Below, in pieces: positions 19,524 through 27,429 of a DNA stretch of 64,000 nucleotides (positions are counted from its first letter, which is position 1; every line of letters begins with the position of its first letter). Origin of the DNA: CF-46 sp963760735 (lineage in GTDB: Bacteria > Chloroflexota > Limnocylindria > Limnocylindrales > CSP1-4). Location: the NCBI GenBank assembly GCA_963760735.1, contig CAVXEB010000004.1:1116001-1180000 (forward strand), read 5' to 3'. Under the pieces are notes generated by a model that was not told the DNA's origin, made no database searches, and was given only the letters and a program-made list of their open reading frames with translations. Made by a program: the position numbers and the translations under genes.

Positions 19524-19718
19524 TCGGGACAGCCTAACCGGTGCTCAGCTCACGCGACCGCATGAGTCACCAGGAAATCCCCTCCCGCGACTGCGTTCGT
19601 GGCGGATGGGCGAGGCTGGCAAGGCGCCGGGGAGCAGCGGAGCGAGCGCACTCGAGGGTGCGTGAGCGAGGACCGCAGCGGACAACGCAGTCCAGCGTCG
19701 TCCAGCCGCGACAGCCCT
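19524..19718. repeat. Structured intergenic element between minus-strand genes
   Basis: No ORF. ACTGCGTT at 19590-19597 and AACGCAGT at 19684-19691 are inverted ends of a ~100-bp segment that also contains GGCTGG/CCAGCC arms near its ends and a central CGCAC-TCGAGG-GTGCG fold (~19645). CCGCGAC is repeated at both edges. It looks like a folded repeat unit or the 5' leader of the 968-aa gene. Confidence 0.4.
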
Positions 19719-20576
19719 CTAACTTTCGTCGGCCTCGTCGAGCTCTTCTTCGAACGCCTCGTCGGTGGTCGACTCCGGCGGGAGAACGCGATCGAGGTCC
19801 TCGATCTCCTCGTCCTCCTCGTCATCCTCGAGGTCGTCCTCGAGATCCATCTCCTCGCGGATCAGCGTCCCCTTGGTGTACGGCCGGAGGTCGGTCGACT
19901 TGGCCGCCATCGGGAAGGAGACCTTCCCGTAGTTGCGAGGGTCCTGGTAGATCTCGCGGATGATGATCCGGACGTCCTTGTCACCGAGCGACGTGATCCC
20001 GGCCGCGTACTTGTTGCCCTCGGCGATCAGCTTCAGCAGCCGCGCCGCGACCCGCGGCTCGACGATCCCGATCCGCATCCCGTTGCTGAACGCGATCAGG
20101 CGACCCGCCTCGGGGGTCAGCTCGACCGCGTCGCCCGGGTTGACCTGGGCGAGCTTGCGGGGATGGGGCAGGTCGGTCAGGAAGGCGAACCCGGTCTTGC
20201 CGGTCTCCTCGACGAAGATCGAGACCGGGGCCTTGCTGCCGTCCTGGGCGGGGACCGTCTTCTCACCGGCGTCCACGAGCAGGATCCGGAGGCGATCGAT
20301 GTTCCGCTCGGCGATCCGGTTCGTCGGGTCGAGGGCCAGCGCGGTCTGGTAATGCTCCCGCGCCTGGCCGAGCTCGCCGAGCTCCCAGAGTGCCTTGGCG
20401 AGCCGGTTCTCCGACTCGGCGTCCGGTCCGAGCTCGAGCAGGCGGCGATTCGTCTCGGCTGCCTCCGACCACTGCGCGGCCGTCGCCTGGGCGATCGCCT
20501 GGTCGACGAGCTGGCGCTTGAGGCGAACCTGGTTGACGGCGCTCGACGCCTGCGTCTCGAGTTCGGGAAAGGTCAC
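19719..20576 (-). CDS. TPR protein with acidic C-terminal tail
   Basis: 285 aa from GTG 20576 (VTFPELETQASS), with GGAG 8 nt upstream; the longer frame to 20684 is Pro/Arg-rich and unlikely. Residues ~15-110 hold two or three tetratricopeptide-like helical pairs (ALWELGELGQAREHYQTAL, then LALDPTNRIAERNIDRL). The middle (~120-235) is a compact alpha/beta domain that I cannot name. The last ~45 residues are almost entirely Asp/Glu with a few Leu/Ile. It is cytoplasmic, with no signal. Such proteins usually bind partners; an acidic tail can contact basic proteins or nucleoid factors. Function unknown. Confidence 0.75.
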   Translation of the reverse strand: MTFPELETQASSAVNQVRLKRQLVDQAIAQATAAQWSEAAETNRRLLELGPDAESENRLAKALWELGELGQAREHYQTALALDPTNRIAERNIDRLRILLVDAGEKTVPAQDGSKAPVSIFVEETGKTGFAFLTDLPHPRKLAQVNPGDAVELTPEAGRLIAFSNGMRIGIVEPRVAARLLKLIAEGNKYAAGITSLGDKDVRIIIREIYQDPRNYGKVSFPMAAKSTDLRPYTKGTLIREEMDLEDDLEDDEEDEEIEDLDRVLPPESTTDEAFEEELDEADES

Positions 20577-20707
20577 GGGTGCACTCCGTCCTGCTCTGCT
20601 GCGCGCCTGCCGGAACGGCCGCGGCCGTGGATTCTGGTCCCGGAGGGGGCAAGGGTTTGTAGCATCGCACGGGCCTGACGTCAAACCGCGACGACCTCGG
20701 GCGAGGA

Positions 20708-20748
20708 CCGGTGTGGCGGCGCCGCGCGCGGCGCCGCCGCCACACCGG
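20708..20748. other. 41-nt GC palindrome in a divergent intergenic region
   Basis: CCGGTGTGGCGGCG at 20708-20721 pairs perfectly with CGCCGCCACACCGG at 20735-20748, with a 13-nt GC-rich centre that can itself partly pair. It lies 38 nt before the beta-propeller start and 131 nt before the TPR-protein start, which point away from each other. It is therefore not a 3' terminator for either listed gene, but a promoter-region structure or a leader hairpin. Confidence 0.6.
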
Positions 20749-20786
20749 GATGCCGCCCGACGTCATCTGCCGGGTGACCGACGATC

Positions 20787-23012
20787 ATGGACACGATGGG
20801 GAGGCCGATGCGTCGACGGGGACCGATCGTAGTGATCGCGGTGGCGGCAGTCGCCGTGGTCGCGCTCGCCGTGGTCGGGGCCGGTCGGCTCACCCCGTCG
20901 CCGGAACCCGCCAACGCACCTCCCTCGGCGACGACCGAGCCGCCGCCCGCCGGCCCGCTCGTCTTCTACGAGGTCATCGACGCGGACGGCGCCGCCCTGA
21001 TGTCGCGGCGGCTCGACGGACACAGCCTCCCGCGACGGATCGCGGAACGTGGCGACGTCGACTACGGTCGGACCTGGTTCGTCGACCCGACCGGGACGAC
21101 CGCGATCGCGACGCTCGCCGGCAGCGACACCGATCGCCTCGAGGCCGTCGCGGTCGCGGACGGGAGCAACCTCTGGCAGGTCGACCTCCCCGACGACGCG
21201 ATCTCGGAGCCGACGTGGTCCCCGGACGGCCTCCGGATCGGCCTCCTCCGCGCCCCGGTCGACGGCGGTCCGACCGAAGCGCTCGTGATCGATGCGCGTG
21301 ACGGCCACGTCGTGCGGACGATCGTGCCGGAGGACGCGTTCCCGCAGGGGTTCGACGCCGACCACGCCCTCGTCCTGCGCCAGCCGCTGGCGGCCGGCGA
21401 ACAGGCGAGGGTCGGCTGGCGGTTCCTCCGCGTCGATCCGGCGACGAACGAGGTCGAGCGGCTGGCTGCGCCGCCCGAGGTCGGACCCGCGTCGAGGGGA
21501 CCCGAGGACGTCGATCCGGCTCGCGGCGTCGGCGTGATCACGGACCTCAGCCCCGACGGGTCGGGCGCCTTCGTCCAGGTCTGGCCGCTCGCCGGTGGCC
21601 CCTCGCACACGCTCGCGTCGCTTCCAGCGGTGGACAGCCTGAGCGTGGATCCGGGCGGCGACGGCGTCGTCGTCGCGGCGAACGGCGGCCTCCGCCTGAT
21701 CGGCTGGGACGGCCGGGCGACGGACCTCTGGTCGAGCGACGGCTTGATCTCGGACGTCGGCTGGTCGGCGGCCGGCGACTACCTCGGGCTCACGACGGAT
21801 CGCCCCGGTGCCAACCTGACGGTGGTGGAGATGGCGACCGGGCGGAGCGTCGATCTGCCGGTCGCCGGGCGCGTGGCCCAGTCGGTCCTCGTCCGGGTCG
21901 TCGGCGGTCTGCCGCTGCCCGCGGCCGCCCTGCCCGCCGCCGAGCCGACGCCGACCGCCACCCTGCCGCCGTCCGGCGCGGACCTCGCCGGCGCTCCGGC
22001 GGTTGCCTCGGCCTGGTTCGACACGACGAGCGACAACGTCGTCCTCCATGTCGAGCGGCTCGTCCCGACCGTCGAGGGCGGGATGCGCGTCGCGGGATCG
22101 ATGCAGCCGATCGATCTGGGCCCGGTGCCGGATCCCGACGACGGCGACCGGACCGTCACCCTCCTGCCGCGTCCGGGTACGACGGATTTCCTCGTCTGGC
22201 TCCAGACCGGCGAACGCGCGACGGGCTGGCTGTGGGACGGCAGCGGCCCGGCCCAACCCCTGAAGCTGCCCGCAGACTGGCCGTCGAATGCCTCCGACAT
22301 CGCCTGGCGTCCGGATGGTCGGGCGATCGCGGGCAGTGCCAGTCGAGCGAGCCGGCACGGCGACGTCGAGAGCGTCTTCGTCGTCGCGCCGATCGGTGGC
22401 GCGAAGACGCGGGTGATTCCGGTCGAAGGCGAGTACGACCGGCTCGAGGGCTGGTGGTCCCCGACCGAGCTCCGCGTCGGACACGGGATCTGCACCGAGG
22501 GCTGCGCCGGCCGGTACGCGTACTCGGGCCGCCTCCGCGTCAGCGACGGGCGCCTGACCCAGTTCACGACGGCCGACCGCGCCCGCGGCGCGATCGACTC
22601 GATCTCCTCGGACGGGACCGGCGGGCTCATCATGGCCGCGATCAACGAGGACCCGGCGGACGACGTCCACATCGACTGGCCGGCGAACCCGAGCTCGCCG
22701 GATGGTCCGACGTTCGTCGACTTCGCCGCCGATCACCGCTCGCTGCTCGTCGCCGATCGCACGGCGTCCGGCACCGACCTCTACCGGGTCGACGATCCTG
22801 TCCGACGCGCGGTCGGCGGCCGGGTGACGGATGCGAGGCGGTCGCCCCTCGGCCACTTCGACCGGAAGGGGCTCGACTTCGACGTCTCCCCGGACGAGCG
22901 CTGGGTCCTCACGACCGACCGGGTCGGGGACCACCGGCTGGTCGAGCTCGACAACGGGCGGTCCTGGTCGATCGATCCGGACCGGATCCTGGCGTGGTGG
23001 CCGGCCGGCTGA
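20787..23012 (+). CDS. Membrane-anchored or secreted WD40/TolB-like beta-propeller protein
   Basis: 741 aa from ATG 20787; an ATG at 20808 (MRRRGPIVVIAV) would give a cleaner signal-anchor. A hydrophobic segment at ~13-33 follows a basic start, then a Pro/Ser/Ala-rich stretch (~35-60). The rest is repeated blade-like units with WSPDG/W-x-PDG signatures (for example TWSPDGLRIGLL at ~145, WRPDGRAIAG at ~510, VSPDERWVL at ~700), characteristic of TolB/PD40 repeats. A Pro/Thr-rich linker (~375-395) separates two propeller halves. There is no lipobox Cys. It may sense or bind an extracellular ligand; there is no enzymatic motif. Confidence 0.75.
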   Translation: MDTMGRPMRRRGPIVVIAVAAVAVVALAVVGAGRLTPSPEPANAPPSATTEPPPAGPLVFYEVIDADGAALMSRRLDGHSLPRRIAERGDVDYGRTWFVDPTGTTAIATLAGSDTDRLEAVAVADGSNLWQVDLPDDAISEPTWSPDGLRIGLLRAPVDGGPTEALVIDARDGHVVRTIVPEDAFPQGFDADHALVLRQPLAAGEQARVGWRFLRVDPATNEVERLAAPPEVGPASRGPEDVDPARGVGVITDLSPDGSGAFVQVWPLAGGPSHTLASLPAVDSLSVDPGGDGVVVAANGGLRLIGWDGRATDLWSSDGLISDVGWSAAGDYLGLTTDRPGANLTVVEMATGRSVDLPVAGRVAQSVLVRVVGGLPLPAAALPAAEPTPTATLPPSGADLAGAPAVASAWFDTTSDNVVLHVERLVPTVEGGMRVAGSMQPIDLGPVPDPDDGDRTVTLLPRPGTTDFLVWLQTGERATGWLWDGSGPAQPLKLPADWPSNASDIAWRPDGRAIAGSASRASRHGDVESVFVVAPIGGAKTRVIPVEGEYDRLEGWWSPTELRVGHGICTEGCAGRYAYSGRLRVSDGRLTQFTTADRARGAIDSISSDGTGGLIMAAINEDPADDVHIDWPANPSSPDGPTFVDFAADHRSLLVADRTASGTDLYRVDDPVRRAVGGRVTDARRSPLGHFDRKGLDFDVSPDERWVLTTDRVGDHRLVELDNGRSWSIDPDRILAWWPAG

Positions 23013-23039
23013 CGCCCGACCCGAGCGCCGGAGTGCGCC

Positions 23040-23951
23040 TCAGGACGTGAGTCGGAGGTTCCAGGCGATGACGAGCAGACCGAGGCCGACGAGGATCGCC
23101 GTCTCCCACAGCCAGCGCGGGTCGCGTCGCCGCGACGGCGGTGCCGCGTGGAGCGTGTCCCAGAGATAGAACAGGAACATCAGGAGAGCCGGTCCGACGA
23201 GACGGGGGATGCCCAACGCGCGCACGGCGGCGGCGCCGATCGCGATCGCCACCCCGTAGCCGAGCGCGGCCCACAGCGCGTCGCGGGCGCTCGCCGTCCG
23301 GAGGGCCGCCGCGCGGTAGCCGAGCAGGCCCGCGACGATCCCGTCGGCGACCGCCAGGATGACGACGTTCACGAACGGCACCGGCGCGGCCGGGGCGCCA
23401 GCCGGCTCCAACCCGGCGAGGCCGCCGGGAACGCTCGCCGCGACCCCCGCGAAGGCCACCAGGGCGACGATCAGGATCGTGACCAGCGCCGAGGTCCGGT
23501 CCTCGACGGTCGGGCCCTGCGCCGATCCGGCGATCCGGGTCTCCAGGGCAAGGGCTCGATCGAGCAGGATCCCGACGCCCGCGATCGCCGGGATGATCGC
23601 CGGGCCGAGCGGCACGAGCCGGATCGCTCCGACGGCACCGAGCGCCGCCACGGACGGCACGATCAGGCTCTCGATCGGGACGCCGCGGTCCGCGTCGGGG
23701 CTGTCGACGTCGGCGAGCAGCTGGAGCGTCCCGAGGATCGTCGCGGCGAGCAGGAGGACCGCGACCACCCCGATCAAGGGTCCAGGCAGGACGGCCGCCA
23801 TCCCGACGACCGTCGCGACGCCGATCTCGAGATCGCGACGCCGGCCGGCCGCCTCGGCGTCGCGAGCGATCCCGCGGATCGGGACATGCCGCGAGGCGCG
23901 ACCGAGCCCGCTCGGCTCGAGGTGCGGGAGCGGCCCTGCCGGCGTGGTCAT
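23040..23951 (-). CDS. Polytopic membrane protein of unknown function
   Basis: 303 aa. After a ~35-residue cytoplasmic start (EAAGRRRDLEIG) there are about seven or eight hydrophobic helices up to the Trp-rich C-terminus (WLWETAILVGLGLLVIAWNL). Loops are short and Pro/Gly-rich. I recognise no transporter or enzyme signature. It is convergent with the beta-propeller gene (27 nt apart) and its start is 22 nt after the PolX stop, so it is probably co-transcribed with polX. Function cannot be assigned. Confidence 0.7.
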   Translation of the reverse strand: MTTPAGPLPHLEPSGLGRASRHVPIRGIARDAEAAGRRRDLEIGVATVVGMAAVLPGPLIGVVAVLLLAATILGTLQLLADVDSPDADRGVPIESLIVPSVAALGAVGAIRLVPLGPAIIPAIAGVGILLDRALALETRIAGSAQGPTVEDRTSALVTILIVALVAFAGVAASVPGGLAGLEPAGAPAAPVPFVNVVILAVADGIVAGLLGYRAAALRTASARDALWAALGYGVAIAIGAAAVRALGIPRLVGPALLMFLFYLWDTLHAAPPSRRRDPRWLWETAILVGLGLLVIAWNLRLTS

Positions 23952-23973
23952 TGGCGCGATCCTACGCGGTCGC

Positions 23974-25869
23974 TCATCCGCCGGCGCGGTTCGGCTTGCC
24001 GGCGGCCCAGGCGAGCAGGTCGGCTCGGGATCGCGTATTCATCACGTCCGTCGCCGTGACCCACGCACGGCGCGCCTGGCTGATCCCCCAGCGCAGGTAG
24101 TCGAGCTCACGCGTGTGATGGGCATCCGAGTCGACGGTCAGGACGCAGCCGGCAGAGACCGCCCGGCGGGCTCGCTCGACCGACAGGTCGAGTCGATGCG
24201 GCGACCCGTTCATCTCGAGCGCGGTGCCCGTCCGGGCGGCGGCGTCGTAGACGGCGTCCCAGTCGAGGTCGAGATCGTCGCGGGTCTGGATCATCCGCCC
24301 CGACGGGTGCGCGACGATGTCGACGTGCGGGCTCCGGATCGCCGTGAGGGTCCGTTTCGTCAGCTCCGCACGAGACTGGCGTCGGGCCACGTGGACGGAG
24401 GCCACGACGACGTCGAACGTGGCGAGCAGGTCGTCGTCGTAGTCGAGGTTGCCGTCGGCCCGGACCTCCAGCTCACAGCCGTGCAGGAGCCGGAATCCCT
24501 CGTTCGGCGTCTCCGGCGGCGCCGTCCCTGCGGCCTCCTCGGCGGCGAACCGGGCGTTCAGCGCGGCGATGATCGCGCGCTCCTCCTCGACGCGGTCCGG
24601 GGCGAGGCCGTTCGCGATCGCCAGCGACTGGCTGTGGTCGGTGAGGACCTCGTACGCGTACCCGCGCCGCCGGGCGGCCTCGGCCATCACCTCGATGGGC
24701 TGGCTGCCGTCGCTCCATTCGCTGTGGGTGTGGCAGTCGCCGCGTAGGTCGGCCAAGGTGATCAGCGTCGGCAGCGTGCCGACCAGGGCCGCCTCGATCT
24801 CGCCCTCGTCCTCGCGCAGCTCGGGCTCGATGAACGGTAGGTCGAGAAAGGCGTACGCCTCCGCCTCCGTCGGGAATGTCCGCAGCTCGGCGTCCGCGCC
24901 GGTCAGCGGCTCGCCGTCCGCGCCGATCCGCTGGAACCCGTATTCGCTGAGGCTCCAGCCGCGGTCGCGTGCCCGGGCCCGGAGCTTGACGTTGTGCTCC
25001 TTGCTGCCGGTGAAGTGGAGGAGATGCGTGCCGGCGGCGCCGGGCGACATCACCATCAGGTCGACCTGGGGACCGCGCATCAGCCGGACCGCGGACTTGT
25101 GGCCCCCGCGACCGATCACGGAATCCACCGTCCCGAGGGTCGTGAAGCGGGCCATCAGGCCGGCCGGGTCGGTCGTCTCGGCGAGCAGGTCGAGGTCGCC
25201 GATCGTCTCCTTCCGTCGCCGGAAGGAGCCCGCGGGCTCGACCAGGGCCAGGCCCGGCGTCCCCTCGAGGCCGGCGATCACGGCGCTCAGGTGAACTTCG
25301 GCCTGGTTGAGGAGCAGGCGCCGCGGGTTGGCCTCGATCCGCTCGATCCCCTCGAGGATCATCGCCTCGGTCTTCTCGGAGAGGCCGCGCAGCGTCCGTA
25401 CGCGACCCTCGCGCGCCGCGGTCTCGAGGTCGCCCATCGTCAGGATCCCGAGCTCGTCGTGGAGCTGCTTGACGCTCTTCGGCCCGAGGCCCGGGATCTG
25501 GAGCAGCTCGACCAGGCTCGCCGGCACCTCGTCCCGAAGCCGTTCGAGGTAGACCATATGGCCCGTCGTGACGAGCTCCGTGATCTTGTCGGAGATCGCC
25601 TGGCCGACACCCGCGACCTTGGGCGGGTTGCCGCTCCGGTAGGCCGCGACGAGGTCGACGGGGCTCCGGCCGATCGCGTCGGCGGCGCGGTGATAGGCGA
25701 TCGTCTTGAACGGGACCTCGCCCTTCACCTCGAGGATGTCGCCGATCTCGTGGAAGGTCCGGGCGAGATCCCCGTTCGTCAGGTCCGCGGCGAGGTCGGC
25801 CGCGACGTCGGCCGGCTCGTCGTCGTGGATCGGCGGGGAGGTCAGGACCTCGTCGGCGGGGGTGGCCAC
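23974..25869 (-). CDS. polX: DNA polymerase/3'-5' exonuclease PolX with PHP domain
   Basis: 631 aa, somewhat longer than B. subtilis PolX (570). The N-terminal 8-kDa-like helical domain and helix-hairpin-helix elements occupy ~30-175 (IPGLGPKSVKQLHDELG). The family X palm has EPAGSFRRRKETIGDLDLL at ~210, giving the GSxRR and DxD metal ligands, with the third Asp in QVDLMVMS at ~270. The C-terminal PHP phosphoesterase domain begins with GDCHTHSEWSDGS at ~378 and contains LTDHSQS and further His/Asp ligands. The enzyme fills short gaps in base-excision repair and trims 3' ends. A ~30-residue extension precedes the HhH. Confidence 0.95.
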   Translation of the reverse strand: MATPADEVLTSPPIHDDEPADVAADLAADLTNGDLARTFHEIGDILEVKGEVPFKTIAYHRAADAIGRSPVDLVAAYRSGNPPKVAGVGQAISDKITELVTTGHMVYLERLRDEVPASLVELLQIPGLGPKSVKQLHDELGILTMGDLETAAREGRVRTLRGLSEKTEAMILEGIERIEANPRRLLLNQAEVHLSAVIAGLEGTPGLALVEPAGSFRRRKETIGDLDLLAETTDPAGLMARFTTLGTVDSVIGRGGHKSAVRLMRGPQVDLMVMSPGAAGTHLLHFTGSKEHNVKLRARARDRGWSLSEYGFQRIGADGEPLTGADAELRTFPTEAEAYAFLDLPFIEPELREDEGEIEAALVGTLPTLITLADLRGDCHTHSEWSDGSQPIEVMAEAARRRGYAYEVLTDHSQSLAIANGLAPDRVEEERAIIAALNARFAAEEAAGTAPPETPNEGFRLLHGCELEVRADGNLDYDDDLLATFDVVVASVHVARRQSRAELTKRTLTAIRSPHVDIVAHPSGRMIQTRDDLDLDWDAVYDAAARTGTALEMNGSPHRLDLSVERARRAVSAGCVLTVDSDAHHTRELDYLRWGISQARRAWVTATDVMNTRSRADLLAWAAGKPNRAGG

Positions 25870-25903
25870 CCCGCGATGGTAGCGGGACCGCGACGGGCGA
25901 TCC

Positions 25904-27298
25904 TCAGGCGACGACCCGGTCGCGGCCGCGACGCTTGGCGAGGAAGAGCGCCCGGTCCGCCTGGTCGATGACGGACTCGATCGGCTCGTCGGCGTCGCGA
26001 GCCACGGCGGCGCCTACCGAGACGCTCACGCCCCTGACCTCGAACCGGTCCAGGTCCAGCCGAGCGACCGCATCGCGAACACGTTCGCCGACATCCGCGG
26101 CCACCTCCAGCGTCGGATTGCGGAGCAGGACGGCGAACTCCTCGCCGCCGTACCGAGCCGGCACATCGTCCTCGCGGACCGCGCCCGCGATCGCCCCGGC
26201 GACGGCGCGAAGGACCTCGTCACCGACCTGGTGCCCGTGGCGATCGTTGAGGACCTTGAACTTGTCGATGTCGATCATCAGGACCCCCACCGAGTCCTCG
26301 GCCCGGCGACGGCGAGCCAGCAGCGCGCAGAACTCGTCGAAGTAGCGCCGGTTCGGCAGGCCCGTCAGGCCGTCGGTCGACGCCCGCGCCTCCGCCTGTC
26401 GATGCGAGTAGGCGCGCGACAGCGCCGCCGACGCCTCGACGGCCGCCCCGACGAGGATCCGCTGGGCGGCGGGCGGCCACGAGCCCGCGGTCCGCCGCGA
26501 GATCAGCAGGGCGCCGATCTGGCCGCCGTCGATCGTCAGCGGCGCCACGAGCGTATGACGAAGTCCGAACACGCTCCGGGCCCGGCCGGCGATTCGCTCG
26601 GCGACCGCGGCCTCGGCCGCCTCGCTTCGGGACCGGCCGAACCGGTCGAGCTCGGGTGACGGCGGGACGTCGGGCGCGCGACGACCGCTGCGATGAGCGG
26701 CCGCGGGCTCCGGCGCGTCCGACACGGCGGCCAGACGGGGCAGCGCATGGGGCAGCTCGTCGAGGATCGGATCCGGGTCGCCGACGGCGATCGGGACCGC
26801 GACCGGCTCGCGCTCCTCGGTCGGGCCGTCCGGCAGATCCTCGAGATCCGTGATCGGGAACAGGGTCGATGAGGTCGAGCCGCCCGAGCGGGAGTTGACC
26901 AGGGTGGCCTCGAGGACGCGGGCGTCGGGCCGGCGACGGACGATGACGACATGATCGGCGCCGGTCCCGGCCCCGAGCTCCTCGACGATCGCGTCGACGA
27001 TCGCGTCGGGCGAGATCGATCGGGACAGGCCCTGCAGGATCCGGGCGAAGCTCTCGGCCTCGGCTCGCCGGCCGACTTCCAGGTCCTGGACCGCGAGCCG
27101 ATGGCGGACCGCGGCGAAGCCGACGACGACCACGAGACCGGTGATCGCGATGTCGAGCGGACGGATGCCCCCGCCGAACAGGCGGATGACCGAGATCACG
27201 CCCAGAGCGAAGAAGGTGACGGCGAAGACGAGCCATGAGCGGCGGATCCCCGGATCCTCCACTCCTGCGGACGGACGACGCTCGGTCGGTGCAGTCAC
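25904..27298 (-). CDS. Membrane GAF-GGDEF diguanylate cyclase
   Basis: 464 aa with a GTG start at 27298 (VTAPTERRPSAG); the open frame extends further up but only as a shadow of the next gene. Two membrane helices lie at ~20-65 (WLVFAVTFFALGVISVIRLF and IAITGLVVVVGFAAV). A cytoplasmic GAF-like domain (~85-290) is interrupted by a Pro/Arg-rich insert. The GGDEF domain (~300-464) has the active-site form RYGGEEF at ~385 and an inhibitory I-site REDD five residues before it. It should make c-di-GMP from two GTP with product feedback. Three direct repeats lie just upstream of its start. Confidence 0.9.
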   Translation of the reverse strand: MTAPTERRPSAGVEDPGIRRSWLVFAVTFFALGVISVIRLFGGGIRPLDIAITGLVVVVGFAAVRHRLAVQDLEVGRRAEAESFARILQGLSRSISPDAIVDAIVEELGAGTGADHVVIVRRRPDARVLEATLVNSRSGGSTSSTLFPITDLEDLPDGPTEEREPVAVPIAVGDPDPILDELPHALPRLAAVSDAPEPAAAHRSGRRAPDVPPSPELDRFGRSRSEAAEAAVAERIAGRARSVFGLRHTLVAPLTIDGGQIGALLISRRTAGSWPPAAQRILVGAAVEASAALSRAYSHRQAEARASTDGLTGLPNRRYFDEFCALLARRRRAEDSVGVLMIDIDKFKVLNDRHGHQVGDEVLRAVAGAIAGAVREDDVPARYGGEEFAVLLRNPTLEVAADVGERVRDAVARLDLDRFEVRGVSVSVGAAVARDADEPIESVIDQADRALFLAKRRGRDRVVA

Positions 27299-27326
27299 GT
27301 TCGGAGAAGAGCATGGGGGTCCGACC

Positions 27327-27383
27327 GGTACCTTCGCAACCCGCGGCCGTGGTACTTCCGGCCCGCGGGTCCTGGTACTTCCG
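27327..27383. repeat. Three direct repeats upstream of the diguanylate cyclase gene
   Basis: GGTACCTTCG at 27327, GGTACTTCCG at 27351 and GGTACTTCCG at 27374 are spaced 24 and 23 bp, about two helical turns. The last two are parts of a longer ~22-bp unit beginning CCCGCGG. They sit 29-85 nt upstream of the start of the minus-strand diguanylate cyclase, where regulator-binding sites would be expected. Confidence 0.5.
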
Positions 27384-27429
27384 TTCGAATTCGTCCGTGT
27401 CGACCGCGATTTCTCGCGTGAACCGCCCC

